Assembly (NCBI RefSeq): GCF_028551255.1
Contig: NZ_CP117030.1
Location: 496,001 to 560,000, forward strand
Origin: Vibrio tubiashii
Lineage (GTDB): Bacteria > Pseudomonadota > Gammaproteobacteria > Enterobacterales > Vibrionaceae
Length of the DNA stretch: 64,000 nt
Direction: 5' to 3'
Part shown: positions 9,256-18,168 of the stretch, one piece after another
Position numbering within the stretch: the first letter of the stretch is position 1
How the letters are laid out: the number at the start of each line of letters is the position of its first letter
The notes under the pieces: generated by a model
What the model was told of the DNA's origin: nothing
Database searches by the model: none
The model's input: the letters and a program-made list of their open reading frames with translations, nothing else
Position numbers and translations under genes: made by a program

Positions 9256-9834
9256 ATGGCTAATAGTTGGGACGATGTCGCAGCAAACTGGGATGCGGAA
9301 AACGCAACCAATGATTACGCAGATAAGGCGTTTGAGTCGCTACAGAAAGTTGTCGATTTTAAAGGAATGCACATTCTGGACTTTGGCTGTGGTACCGGTT
9401 TGTTGAGTCAACGGATGTCGCCAGTCGCTAAAGACATTGTCGCGCTAGACAGCTCGGAAGCGATGATCGAACAGCTAGACATGAAAGAGCTTGCCAATGT
9501 CGAGCCAGTAGTCGATATCCTCAGTCGTGGACTTGTCGCAATGCACCCAGCATTTAGAGCACAGTTTGATTTGGTTGTTGCCTCGTCGGTATGCAGCTTT
9601 TTACCAAGCTACTCTGATACTGCAGATATTATCTTCAGTTTGCTCGATGAAGGCAGTTACTTTGTCCATTGGGATTGGTTGTCAGATAAAGACGAAGTTG
9701 GCGGTATGACCATCACGCATGCGCAGCAAGTATTATCCAGTGTCGGTTTCAGTGAAGTTGTTGTAACGACGCCATTCGATATTGAAACGCCAGATGGAAC
9801 GCTAAAGGTACTGATGGCCGTGGCTAAAAAGTAA
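9256..9834 (+). CDS. Class I SAM-dependent methyltransferase
   Basis: 192 aa. Motif I is ILDFGCGTGLLSQ, motif II acid VALDSSEAM, and the fold is a small Rossmann methyltransferase. The start is the second of two adjacent ATGs: GGGAGA lies 5 bases before 9256 but only 2 bases before 9253. The opening WDDVAANWD is common in this subfamily. It is divergent from a LysR regulator and ends at a terminator shared with aacS. The substrate is unknown. Confidence 0.85.
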   Translation: MANSWDDVAANWDAENATNDYADKAFESLQKVVDFKGMHILDFGCGTGLLSQRMSPVAKDIVALDSSEAMIEQLDMKELANVEPVVDILSRGLVAMHPAFRAQFDLVVASSVCSFLPSYSDTADIIFSLLDEGSYFVHWDWLSDKDEVGGMTITHAQQVLSSVGFSEVVVTTPFDIETPDGTLKVLMAVAKK

Positions 9835-9866
9835 TAGCCTAAAAGTGATAGCTTAAAGAGATTGAA

Positions 9867-9896
9867 GAAGCCCGACGATGACGTCGGGCTTTTTGT
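9867..9896. terminator. Bidirectional terminator between methyltransferase and aacS
   Basis: AGCCCGAC and GTCGGGCT form an 8-bp stem around GATGAC, with A-rich sequence before and TTTTTG after. It lies between two convergent genes and can serve both. Confidence 0.9.
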
Positions 9897-11897
9897 TTAG
9901 ACAACAGGATGACCTTGGAACTTCTCGACTTCATCCAAAACCCAAGGGTTAGCGATAGCGCCTTTGTTTTTTATCTCTTCACCATGTAAGACTTGTTTTA
10001 CCGCAAGCTCGACCAGTTTGCCTGATTTCGTTTTTGGTATTTCAGTCAATGTATAGATTTCTGAAGGTACATGACGCGGAGAACACTGTGCCCGCAGCGT
10101 TTGCTTAATCGTGCTTTCGAGCTCCTTACTAAGCGTCTGTTGTGGGTTCAGTTGGACAAAAAGCACGATCTTTTCATCTCCTTCGACGCGCCGTCCTACT
10201 GCGATAGAGTCTTGAATTTCAGAAAGTTGATTCACCTTCTGATAAATCTCAGCGGTACCAATTCTCACCCCGCCTGGGTTGAGTGTGGTGTCGCTTCGCC
10301 CATAGAAAATCATGCCATTTCGCGCGGTCATTTCAACATCGTCACCATGGTGCCAAGTGTTTTCATATTTGTCCCAGTAGGCGCTGTGATAGCGTTCACC
10401 GTCATCGTGCCAAAAGCCTAGAGGTTGATTAGGAAAACTGTTGCGACAAACCAGTTCACCTCGCTCTGCAATCACTTCTTTTCCTGAGTCATTGAACACG
10501 GCAACATCCATGCCTAGCCCAGCACCCTGACACTCTCCACGATAAACTGGCGAAATAGGGTTGCCTAACACGAAGCAGCCACAGATATCCGTTCCTCCGG
10601 AGATGGAAGCCAAATGAAGATCCACTTTGATGTTGGCATACACATAGTCAAACTGTTCGGGGTACAAGACAGAGCCTGTGGAACACAAGGTTCGTAGGGA
10701 GTCCAACGAATAGTGACTACTTGGATTAAACTGGGACTTTTCAAGCGCTTCCAAATATTTAGCTGACGTGCCAAATAAGGTCGCTTGCGCATCTTCGCAC
10801 AGTTGCCACAAAGCATTTGGGTTTGGGTACATAGGGCTGCCGTCATAAATGACCAAACTGGCACCACTAGCCAATGCTGACACATGCCAGTTCCACATCA
10901 TCCAGCCACAGGTTGTGTAATAGAAAACGCGATCTTTAGGTTGAACATCACAGTGAAGTTGATGTTCTTTGAGGTGGTTTAGAATTGTTCCGCCAACTGA
11001 GTGAACAATACATTTTGGTTTGCCCGTTGTGCCTGAAGAGTAGAGAACAAACAGCGGATCATTGAAACTGATCCTTTGATAGCGCATTCCCCGTGGCAGG
11101 AAACTGGCTAAAATGGCTTCCCAGTCTGAGAACGAATCGCTAAGACCTTGGTTGCTTGGTTGTTGCTGCAAGTAGTCAATCTGACAAGTATTCACTAAGC
11201 TCGGCATAGCATCGACAATTTGCCGATTTTTCTCTTCCATATGAAAAGTTTTGCCGTTGAAGTCGTAACCATTGCAGCAAAACAGTACCTTTGGCTGAAC
11301 TTGACCAAAGCGCTCAATAACACTTTCTGCACCGAAGTCAGGGGAGGTTGACGTCCATATCGCACCTAGGCTTGTCGTCGCTAACATGGCGATAACGGTT
11401 TCTGGCATGTGCGGCAAGTACCCAGCAACGACATCCCCTTTTTCGACGCCATTGTGTTTTAACCATTGCTGAAGAATAGACACCTGATCACACAACTCTT
11501 GCCAAGAGAGTTTTCGGCAATCTCCCCGCTCATTTTTAAACCAGATAGCGATGTCGTCAGGTGCTTGAAACGCGTAGGCAAGGAGGTTTTCTGCATAATT
11601 GAGTTGCGATTGAGGGAACCAAATGGTGTCTCGACTAGGGCTAAATGTTCCCCATTTGGCTAATCCTTCACCTAAGATACAGTCGCCTTTGTAACCAATA
11701 ACATCACAAAATTGCCAGACTTCTAACCAGAAATCTTTTTTGCACTCAACTGACCAGCGATGTAAGTCAGAGTAGTTTTCTATCGCATCTCCCTGAATAT
11801 TAATGTGTTTTATGAATTGATCTAGATTTGATGATTCTATACGCTCGCGACTAGGCGCCCAGATCGGGGAAGGGAAGCGCTGCTCTGAGTTAGACAT
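9897..11897 (-). CDS. aacS: Acetoacetate-CoA ligase (acetoacetyl-CoA synthetase)
   Basis: 666 aa cytoplasmic enzyme that activates acetoacetate with ATP and CoA. The adenylation signature LYSSGTTGKPKCIVHS is clear, and the ISGGTDICGCF motif is characteristic of acetoacetyl-CoA synthetases, as is the N-terminal WQFCDVIG region. The start at 11897 (MSNSEQRF) has GAGGA upstream and gives the family length; the frame stays open for another 38 codons but that extension is unlike the family. It is divergent from phhAB. Because phenylalanine and tyrosine breakdown yields acetoacetate, the pairing is metabolically sensible. Confidence 0.95.
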   Translation of the reverse strand: MSNSEQRFPSPIWAPSRERIESSNLDQFIKHINIQGDAIENYSDLHRWSVECKKDFWLEVWQFCDVIGYKGDCILGEGLAKWGTFSPSRDTIWFPQSQLNYAENLLAYAFQAPDDIAIWFKNERGDCRKLSWQELCDQVSILQQWLKHNGVEKGDVVAGYLPHMPETVIAMLATTSLGAIWTSTSPDFGAESVIERFGQVQPKVLFCCNGYDFNGKTFHMEEKNRQIVDAMPSLVNTCQIDYLQQQPSNQGLSDSFSDWEAILASFLPRGMRYQRISFNDPLFVLYSSGTTGKPKCIVHSVGGTILNHLKEHQLHCDVQPKDRVFYYTTCGWMMWNWHVSALASGASLVIYDGSPMYPNPNALWQLCEDAQATLFGTSAKYLEALEKSQFNPSSHYSLDSLRTLCSTGSVLYPEQFDYVYANIKVDLHLASISGGTDICGCFVLGNPISPVYRGECQGAGLGMDVAVFNDSGKEVIAERGELVCRNSFPNQPLGFWHDDGERYHSAYWDKYENTWHHGDDVEMTARNGMIFYGRSDTTLNPGGVRIGTAEIYQKVNQLSEIQDSIAVGRRVEGDEKIVLFVQLNPQQTLSKELESTIKQTLRAQCSPRHVPSEIYTLTEIPKTKSGKLVELAVKQVLHGEEIKNKGAIANPWVLDEVEKFQGHPVV

Positions 11898-12012
11898 GAC
11901 ATCCTCGTCTTTTTGTTCTCCGTTATCCAGATAAGCTTTGATTAAAATATAGGCAAAGTCAAACAAGTGGGGTGACTTCAGCTCCATGAAAAATAAGCAA
12001 AAAGCTGTCAAA

Positions 12013-12030
12013 TGTAAAAATTATGTTACA
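12013..12030. promoter_or_regulatory. Putative TyrR/PhhR box
   Basis: TGTAAAAATTATGTTACA matches the TyrR consensus TGTAAA-N6-TTTACA with a single mismatch. It lies between divergent aacS and phhA, about 93 bases before the phhA start and 116 before aacS. PhhR/TyrR proteins control phhA in other gammaproteobacteria. Binding here is inferred. Confidence 0.65.
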
Positions 12031-12062
12031 GGAAAGGGTGGCGATAGAGTTGGCTCGGAAAA

Positions 12063-12091
12063 TTGTCACCGTCTTAGCATGGCGATAGGCT
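12063..12091 (+). promoter_or_regulatory. Putative sigma-70 promoter for phhAB
   Basis: TTGTCA, a 17-base spacer, then TAGGCT, placed about 32-60 bases before the phhA start and about 33 bases downstream of the TyrR-type box, an arrangement compatible with activation. The -10 is poor, so this is a tentative call. Confidence 0.35.
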
Positions 12092-12122
12092 TAATGTAAC
12101 GGATTTGTTAACGGAGCTAGGT

Positions 12123-12914
12123 ATGGCACAGTATCATTCTAAACCTGTGAATGAGCACGGGATTGTGGAGTGGAGCCGGGAAGAGAATGAGGTTTGGCGC
12201 GATTTGGTTGAGCGTCAACTTCACTTGGTAAAGCAAAGAGCGTGTAAAGAGTATTTGGCAGGACTCGAACTGCTTGATTTGCCAATTGATAGAGCTCCGC
12301 AGATTGTTGATATCAATCGAGTATTAAAGGAATCGACGGGTTGGCAGGTGGAGCCTGTCCCAGCACTGATCAACTTTGACCGATTTTTTGCGCTGCTTGC
12401 AGATAAGAAATTTCCGGTGGCGACATTTCTGCGAACTCGTGAAGAGTTTGATTACCTTCAAGAGCCGGACTTTTTCCACGAAATCTTTGGTCATTGCGCT
12501 ATGTTGACCAACCCCGAATTTGCCCAGTTTACTCAGACGTATGGCCTTCTCGGCCGCAATGCGAGTGACAAAGAGCGAGTCTATTTGGCGCGTTTATACT
12601 GGTTCACGGTCGAATTTGGACTGGTTAAAGAAGGCGAGCAAACTAAGATCTATGGTGGTGGTATCTTGTCTTCACCAGGTGAAACGCTATACGCATTAGA
12701 TGATCCTAAGGCACAGCGAGTAGAGTTTGATATCCACACCGTATTTAGAACGCCTTACCGGATAGATATTATGCAACCAGAATATTTTGTTCTGGATAAC
12801 ATTCAGCAATTATACAAACTAAGTAAATTGGATTTAATGTTCCATGTTAAGCAAGCCATGCAGGCTGGATTATTACCCCCATTATTTGAACCAAAGGAAG
12901 TGACACATGCTTGA
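12123..12914 (+). CDS. phhA: Phenylalanine 4-monooxygenase
   Basis: 263 aa iron- and pterin-dependent hydroxylase converting phenylalanine to tyrosine. The metal ligands are visible as H119 and H124 in [10 protein letters not shown] and E164 in FTVEFGL. This is the bacterial single-domain form without the eukaryotic regulatory domain. The start is ATG at 12123 with GGAG six bases upstream; a TTG at 12105 in the same frame is less likely. It overlaps phhB by 8 bases, so translation is probably coupled. Confidence 0.97.
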   Translation: MAQYHSKPVNEHGIVEWSREENEVWRDLVERQLHLVKQRACKEYLAGLELLDLPIDRAPQIVDINRVLKESTGWQVEPVPALINFDRFFALLADKKFPVATFLRTREEFDYLQEPDFFHEIFGHCAMLTNPEFAQFTQTYGLLGRNASDKERVYLARLYWFTVEFGLVKEGEQTKIYGGGILSSPGETLYALDDPKAQRVEFDIHTVFRTPYRIDIMQPEYFVLDNIQQLYKLSKLDLMFHVKQAMQAGLLPPLFEPKEVTHA

Positions 12915-13236
12915 TGAATTACGTTGTGAGTCTTGTACCAGTAGCGCAGTGGCGTTAGGCGCAGAAGAGAGAAGGTTACTCCTTACAGAGCTAGAAGACT
13001 GGCAGATGCTAGAGCGCGATGGTATTCCTCAACTGGAAAAAGTCTATAAGTTTAAGAACTATAAACTTGCATGGGCGTTTGCTAACAAAGTGTCCGAGCT
13101 TGCTGAAGAAGAGTTTCATCACCCATCGATACTTCTTGAGTGGGGGAAAGTCACGGTAACTTGGTGGAGTCACTCCATTAAAGGGCTGCATCAAAATGAT
13201 TTTATCTGTGCCGCTAAGTGCGACCGCTTAGACTAG
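12907..13236 (+). CDS. phhB: Pterin-4a-carbinolamine dehydratase
   Basis: 109 aa. It regenerates the pterin cofactor of PhhA by dehydrating the 4a-carbinolamine. The active-site histidine pattern is seen in [21 protein letters not shown], with the first HH and the late H conserved. The start lies inside the end of phhA (8-base overlap), the usual phhAB arrangement. A hairpin terminator follows at 13260. Confidence 0.96.
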   Translation: MLDELRCESCTSSAVALGAEERRLLLTELEDWQMLERDGIPQLEKVYKFKNYKLAWAFANKVSELAEEEFHHPSILLEWGKVTVTWWSHSIKGLHQNDFICAAKCDRLD

Positions 13237-13259
13237 CCCAACAAAACCTAGAAACAACA

Positions 13260-13294
13260 AAGCCTGAGGAGTGAATTCTCAGGCTTCGTATTTT
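13260..13294. terminator. Terminator after phhAB
   Basis: AGCCTGAG (13261-13268) pairs with CTCAGGCT (13278-13285) around a 9-base loop, with an A-rich lead and TATTTTG behind. It lies between convergent phhB and the minus-strand exported protein, so it may serve both. Confidence 0.8.
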
Positions 13295-13308
13295 GGGGCT
13301 ACCCAAAT

Positions 13309-13626
13309 TTAAAATGAAGGAAGGTAGCGCTGCTCGCGAATGACATCGCCGTTCTCATCAATAATTTCGAATGTAAACGTGCGGCCGTTATCCAATAGGT
13401 TCGCCGCCATAAACGTACCTTTTGCTCCCGTTGTAAAGTAATGTGTTCCATTGCCCTTAACTTTTACTTTTACGTCGCTTACCGGCACGCCATTTTCAGT
13501 TACGGTGACAACAGCTTGGTTCTCAATAGTCTTGATTCGGATTGATTGATCCTCTGCTGGCATAGCAAATGCGACTGTTGAAGTTAGGGCGGTAAGTGCG
13601 ATTGCTTTTAGTACTGTTTTCATCAT
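13309..13626 (-). CDS. Small exported protein with a beta-sandwich-like domain
   Basis: 105 aa. A Sec signal peptide (MMKTVLKAIALTALTSTVAFA) is followed by about 80 residues with alternating beta strands: VTVTENGVPVSDVKVKVKG, then GTHYFTTGAKGTF. The pattern resembles carboxypeptidase-regulatory/Ig-like domains that display a turn with N-G. The protein is likely periplasmic. SD GAGAGGAA lies upstream. No specific function is recognised. It is followed on the same strand's upstream side by the GGDEF-EAL gene, with 134 bases between. Confidence 0.7.
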   Translation of the reverse strand: MMKTVLKAIALTALTSTVAFAMPAEDQSIRIKTIENQAVVTVTENGVPVSDVKVKVKGNGTHYFTTGAKGTFMAANLLDNGRTFTFEIIDENGDVIREQRYLPSF

Positions 13627-13760
13627 GAATTCCTCTCAACTCTTGGCTGTAGTTAATTTTGTAAACTGCGTCTTGTGCGCTTGAGAGAAATAATATGTGT
13701 GAATTGAATCACAAAAAATAATATAAATTTGTTATTCATATTCGAAATTTTCGAACAAGG

Positions 13761-16088
13761 CTAAGCGGTCGCTTTGGTCTGGTTATCAAGGACTTTCTCT
13801 ATGCCACACACGGTAAGAGGCTTAGACTTTAAGTATCCTTGGATTAAGTTACAACGATGCTGGGTTAAGAAAGCGAGTTGCTCTGGGGTTTCTACGCCTT
13901 CGGCGACAACTTCAAGATCGATGGTATGCGCCATATTGATGATCGCCTGACAAAGGCTATCGGCATTATGCTGACCAAGCGCAATGCGGCTGACGAAGCT
14001 GCGATCGACTTTGACCACGTCAACAGGGTAATCGTTGAGCACCGAGAGTGAAGAGTAGCCTGTGCCGAAGTCATCCAAGTAAAGGGTTACACCGAGATCT
14101 TTGATACGCTGAAGTTGGCTAGCGTTGCACTCGTCCGCTAGAAGCATAGATTCTGTTATCTCTATACCGATGAGATGGGCTGGAAAAGAGTGACTTTCAA
14201 GTAAATGCGCTAACGTATGGTAGATATGCTCCGACTCAAACTGCTTCGCAGACACATTAATATTAAACCGAGGTACATTGTTGCCTTGCCGCGTGATCCA
14301 TAATCGCTCAAGAATCTTGCAGCACTCTTTCGCTACCCAATCACCAATTGGGATAATCTGCCCTGTCTCTTCTGCCACCGGGATAAAGTCTTGGGGAGAG
14401 ATAAACCCTAGCTTAGGGTGATTCCATCTAAGTAGAGACTCAAATCCGACAACCGTATCACTGCTTGTTTCATAGATAGGTTGATAGACCAAAGACAACT
14501 GCTTGAATGCGAGTGCACCCGTCAGCTCTTGCTCTAAAGTAAAGCGTTTCTTAGCCTGATTAAACATCTGGTCATGGAAGAAGACAACCTTCTCATTGGA
14601 AGAGCCTTTAGCCTTATACATCGCAGTATCTGCCTCACGCAGAATGCCGGCTATGGTCTGTTTAGGGTCAGTGACCACTGAAATACCAATGCTCGCGCCT
14701 ATGTGACAAGACTGACCATCAATAGTGTAGGGCAGACTTAGCACCTTAGCGTAACGATGACATATGTGAGTCAGTGCGCCACGTGAGGTTAATCGAGGTA
14801 AGCAGATGATGAACTCGTCACCGCCAAAGCGAAAACTCATATCGTCGTCGCGGCAATGGCGAGTTAATCGAGATGCCACTTCCTTGAGTAATTTGTCGCC
14901 ATGGAGGTGACCCATAGAGTCGTTGATGACCTTAAATCGATCTAAGTCGATAAAGAGTATCGAGAAACCATCAGATGACCCTTTTTGTAAATACCTAAGC
15001 TGTTTATCGATTTCTAGATTGAGTGCAGTTCGATTGTTTAACCCAGTTAGGTTATCTTTGACCGCTTGAATAGCAAGAGATCGGGTTTTCTCTTCGATCA
15101 GTTGATCAGAGACTTTCAATCGGGTGGCATAGAAGTTTGCGGCTATTGAAACAGAACCCGTTAAAAGGAAAATTAACAGTACTGAAGCTGTACTATACAA
15201 AGCAGTACTGCCACTGCTATCCATCTTTGAGATCGAAATGGTCCACTCCTGATTGAATAGCGGCACACGTACAGTTTGGTCAAGGGAAACGAGCCGTGCG
15301 GTTAGACCATCTTCTGTAAGCTTGGTGTTGATATGAGACTCAAAGGCAAGTTCATGGTTTGGTTGAACATAGACTTCAATCTCGGTTGTGGCTGAGTTCA
15401 CTTCTCGTTGCCATATCTCACCAAGTAGTTCATGGAAAACAACCTTAGCGACAATAAACCCTTCAAGCTTTCCACCGGTAGAGAACTTAGGTAAGACCAA
15501 GTTTGCAGCAAGTTGACCTTCTTCTACAAAATCGGCAACACCGACACGATTAGAGGTTATAGCACGAGACATCGCGCTAACCAGTTGAGTGTCACTCTCT
15601 AATCGAAAGCCAAGGTCATCACTCCCTTCAAACGAGGAGGATAAGTAGTAAACAGGAGCAGTTTGGTTACTGAGAAACCATGTTTTGTCTTCATTGGTTG
15701 ATAACGGTGGAGTGAGCTCGAAACCTAGAAAGCCGTTTTGCTGGGCAGTTTGTTTAAACTCATCAATTTGGTCGATGGATACAGTAGGTGCCCAAATCAC
15801 AGATTGAACACTGGGTAGCAGTGAAGATTGCTCGGAAAAGTAAGCTTCAAACTGTTTAGGTGTCGGCTTATTGCCATTAGACAAGAATGCTCTTGTTGAA
15901 TAGAGCAACCTTTCAATCGAGTTAAGTGATTGTTGAAGGGTCTGTACCTGATTGTTTAACTGCCCAGTAAGTTGGCTATTGAGCTTTTGTGTTTCGTAAT
16001 GATGAACGATTAAGTAGCTGCCTCCAGCGAGACTTAGACCGATAATCCAGATCAGAAGAAAATGTTTAAGTGACAGAGCAAGTTTCAA
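13761..16088 (-). CDS. CHASE-GGDEF-EAL cyclic-di-GMP protein
   Basis: 775 aa inner-membrane signalling protein. It has a transmembrane segment at residues 8-28, a periplasmic CHASE sensor (about 40-270, with SVQSVIWAPTV), and a second membrane segment near 290-312. A GGDEF domain (about 345-500) has an intact GGDEF at about 421 and an RxxD product-inhibition site five residues before it. The EAL domain (about 520-765) reads ESLLRW in place of EALLRW but keeps NVSAKQF, ITESMLL, DDFGTGYSS and VVAEGVE, so both diguanylate cyclase and phosphodiesterase activity are possible. The CHASE ligand is unknown. No neighbour suggests a partner. Confidence 0.93.
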   Translation of the reverse strand: MKLALSLKHFLLIWIIGLSLAGGSYLIVHHYETQKLNSQLTGQLNNQVQTLQQSLNSIERLLYSTRAFLSNGNKPTPKQFEAYFSEQSSLLPSVQSVIWAPTVSIDQIDEFKQTAQQNGFLGFELTPPLSTNEDKTWFLSNQTAPVYYLSSSFEGSDDLGFRLESDTQLVSAMSRAITSNRVGVADFVEEGQLAANLVLPKFSTGGKLEGFIVAKVVFHELLGEIWQREVNSATTEIEVYVQPNHELAFESHINTKLTEDGLTARLVSLDQTVRVPLFNQEWTISISKMDSSGSTALYSTASVLLIFLLTGSVSIAANFYATRLKVSDQLIEEKTRSLAIQAVKDNLTGLNNRTALNLEIDKQLRYLQKGSSDGFSILFIDLDRFKVINDSMGHLHGDKLLKEVASRLTRHCRDDDMSFRFGGDEFIICLPRLTSRGALTHICHRYAKVLSLPYTIDGQSCHIGASIGISVVTDPKQTIAGILREADTAMYKAKGSSNEKVVFFHDQMFNQAKKRFTLEQELTGALAFKQLSLVYQPIYETSSDTVVGFESLLRWNHPKLGFISPQDFIPVAEETGQIIPIGDWVAKECCKILERLWITRQGNNVPRFNINVSAKQFESEHIYHTLAHLLESHSFPAHLIGIEITESMLLADECNASQLQRIKDLGVTLYLDDFGTGYSSLSVLNDYPVDVVKVDRSFVSRIALGQHNADSLCQAIINMAHTIDLEVVAEGVETPEQLAFLTQHRCNLIQGYLKSKPLTVCGIEKVLDNQTKATA

Positions 16089-16301
16089 GGCAGAGTCAGA
16101 GGTAATCCGTTACACATACCTAAATGGTAACTGCAATTAACATTAATGCAAATGATAATTGATAACAAACAAGATCAACAGTACAAGTAATTGTTACATT
16201 TGGTTTAATTGGTCTGCTTATATAAATTGGGTTGATTATAATTTTTCACTCTAAATAAAGGATTGCATCAAAGTGTGATGTGGATCTATTCTGTTTCTCA
16301 A

Positions 16302-16352
16302 GGTGATGGGGTTCCACCTACTTAACCGCCAATTCTGGCTGATGACTCCTAC
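16302..16352 (+). promoter_or_regulatory. Fluoride riboswitch aptamer (crcB motif)
   Basis: The sequence shows the crcB-motif core. GGTG (16302-16305) pairs with CACC (16315-16318), closing loop ATGGGGTTC. Then AACCGCC, and GCC (16328-16330) pairs with GGC (16337-16339). The invariant tail GGCTGATGACTCCTAC follows. Loop GGGGT can pair with ACTCC (16345-16349) to form the pseudoknot. The B. cereus crcB aptamer has the same order (GGCGATGGAGTTCGCC, AACGC, TAATGACTCCTAC). It lies 120 bases before a NifU/IscU-like gene. CTACAG (16349-16354) can also pair with CTGTAG (16415-16420), a possible ligand-off structure. A TATAAT at 16237 could start the transcript. Confidence 0.88.
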
Positions 16353-16446
16353 AGATACGAAAACAGGTGATGCTGTTGTGAATAAACCACTCGCTAAGGG
16401 GTCGGTTTGACGTTCTGTAGAGAAGTTATACCTTCACACCTCACTT

Positions 16447-16469
16447 GTTTTCCTAACGACTAGGAAAAC
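16447..16469 (+). promoter_or_regulatory. SD-sequestering hairpin (riboswitch output stage)
   Basis: GTTTTCCTA (16447-16455) and TAGGAAAAC (16461-16469) form a perfect 9-bp stem with loop ACGAC. The 3' arm holds the AGGA Shine-Dalgarno three to eight bases before the ATG at 16473. Together with the upstream aptamer this suggests translational control. There is no U-run, so it is not an intrinsic terminator. Confidence 0.7.
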
Positions 16470-16472
16470 GCC

Positions 16473-17165
16473 ATGCAATACTCTTCTGAAATTCAATCTA
16501 TGTGCCCAATTCAACGTGGGGACTTACATCCATCTGCACCCATTCCAGTGGAAGGGTTAATGGTGCGGCCAAAAGATATTATCGCCATTTCTGGTTTAAG
16601 CCACGGTGTTGGCGCTTGTGCTCCCCAGCAAGGGGCCGCTAAACTCACTTTGAATGTTAAGCAAGGCATCATCGAAGAAGCGCTGATTGAGACTATAGGC
16701 TGCTCTGGAATGACTCACTCTGCGTCTATGGCGGCTGAAATACTGACCGGAAAAACCATCCTAGAGGCGCTAAATACCGATCTGGTCTGTGACGCGATTA
16801 ATGTCGCGATGCGTGAACTATTCCTCCAATTTGTTTATGGGCGTACTCAGTCTGCATTTTCTGAAGGCGGGTTAGAAATTGGCGCTGCGTTGGAAGATCT
16901 CGGTAAAGCGCAGAGAAGTCAGGTTGGGACAAGTTACTCAACCATGGCGAAAGGAGTGAGATACATGGAACTTGCTGAAGGCTATGTAACCAAGCTTGCG
17001 CTCGATGAGAATGATGAAGTCATCGGATATCAGTACCTTAATCTTGGAAAAATGATGGCAAACATTGAGAGTGGAGTGGAGGCTGAAAGCGCAATGCTCG
17101 ACGCGAGTGGAACGTATGGACGTTTCGATGAAGCTGTCAAAACGATCAATCCGCGTAACGCTTAA
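16473..17165 (+). CDS. NifU/IscU-like iron-sulfur scaffold-type protein
   Basis: 230 aa. Three cysteines, C49 (GACAP), C77 (GCSGM) and C106 (LVCDAI), are spaced like the three cluster ligands of IscU/NifU N-terminal scaffolds, and the surrounding fold pattern fits. It is longer than IscU (about 128 aa): about 30 extra residues at the front and a C-terminal part (about 145-230) not found in IscU. It is followed 15 bases later by the GGGtGRT gene and preceded by a fluoride riboswitch with an SD hairpin, so both genes are probably fluoride-induced. The role in fluoride tolerance is unknown; repair of damaged metal enzymes is a guess. Confidence 0.78.
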   Translation: MQYSSEIQSMCPIQRGDLHPSAPIPVEGLMVRPKDIIAISGLSHGVGACAPQQGAAKLTLNVKQGIIEEALIETIGCSGMTHSASMAAEILTGKTILEALNTDLVCDAINVAMRELFLQFVYGRTQSAFSEGGLEIGAALEDLGKAQRSQVGTSYSTMAKGVRYMELAEGYVTKLALDENDEVIGYQYLNLGKMMANIESGVEAESAMLDASGTYGRFDEAVKTINPRNA

Positions 17166-17180
17166 TCAGAGGGCTTAATC

Positions 17181-18155
17181 ATGAATACTTCGACAACTCA
17201 ATTACTTAATCACATGAACTTTTCTACTCTGGAAGAGGCGCATAATTACTGTCTGACTTTCGGAATTGACCCTAAGCAAGTAGTGCTTGAAACTCAGCCG
17301 ATTGCATTTGATAACGCTTGTGATGCGTATACCTTAGGGACTGCACTGGCGCTGTTTCGTCACTCAGAAAATGCGGAGCAGGCAGCGCTAGCCATTGGTG
17401 AAGGGCTGCAAGCGTTTACCAAAGAGGGTAGCGTTGCCCAGCAAAGACAAGTAGGTCTTGGGCACGGCGCTTTGGCTGCTCGACTGCTCAATGAGCAAAC
17501 GCAGTGCTTTGCATTTCTCGCCGGCCATGAGTCTTTTGCTGCAGCGGAAGGCGCGATTAAGATTGCTCTCAATGCTAATAAGTCGAGAAGCACACCTCTT
17601 AAAGTGATCTTGAATGGGCTCGGTAAGGATGCGGCCTACTTAATCGCCAGAATCAACGGATTTACCTATGTAAGAACCGAGTTCGACTACCAAACAGGGG
17701 AGCTGGTGGAGGTTGAGAGAAGACGTTTCTCTCAGGGTGCGCGGGGTGAGATTCTTTGTTATGGCGCTGATGATGTCAGAGAGGGCGTTGCGATCATGCA
17801 CCGTGAATCGGTAGACGTCAGTATCACGGGCAATTCGACTAACCCTACACGATTTCAGCATCCAGTCGCCGGTATCTACAAATCTGAGTGTCATGCTCAG
17901 GGCAAAGCGTATTTTTCGGTTGCCTCTGGTGGCGGTACTGGACGAACGCTACACCCAGATAATGTTGCGGCAGGACCAGCAAGTTACGGAATGACGGATA
18001 CTATGGGGAGAATGCACGCAGATGCCCAGTTTGCAGGAAGCTCTTCAGTACCAGCCCATGTGGCAATGATGGGGTTCATCGGTATGGGGAACAATCCTAT
18101 GGTAGGCGCATCCGTGGCACTCGCAGTGGCGGTGGAACAGCAACTTCATCACTAA
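17181..18155 (+). CDS. GGGtGRT family protein
   Basis: 324 aa. The name-giving motif SGGGTGRTLHPDN is at about residue 250 and identifies the GGGtGRT family (Pfam), whose biochemical function is not established as far as I know. No signal peptide or membrane segment is present, so it is probably cytoplasmic. Glycine-rich stretches (GLGHGALAARLL, GLGKDAAYLIAR) suggest nucleotide or cofactor binding, as inference only. It is the second gene of the riboswitch-led operon; SD AGAGGG lies upstream. It converges on the next gene, with 13 bases between stops. Confidence 0.85.
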   Translation: MNTSTTQLLNHMNFSTLEEAHNYCLTFGIDPKQVVLETQPIAFDNACDAYTLGTALALFRHSENAEQAALAIGEGLQAFTKEGSVAQQRQVGLGHGALAARLLNEQTQCFAFLAGHESFAAAEGAIKIALNANKSRSTPLKVILNGLGKDAAYLIARINGFTYVRTEFDYQTGELVEVERRRFSQGARGEILCYGADDVREGVAIMHRESVDVSITGNSTNPTRFQHPVAGIYKSECHAQGKAYFSVASGGGTGRTLHPDNVAAGPASYGMTDTMGRMHADAQFAGSSSVPAHVAMMGFIGMGNNPMVGASVALAVAVEQQLHH

Positions 18156-18168
18156 GGTAAAACCAGGA

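Noticed and set aside
12055..12072. Possible sigma-54 promoter (TTGGCTCG...TTGTC) before phhA
   Set aside because: The GG to GC spacing is one base too long and the -12 GC reads GT.
12095..12112. Second TyrR-like box (TGTAACGGATTTGTTAAC)
   Set aside because: Four mismatches to the consensus half-sites and it overlaps the phhA leader near the SD.
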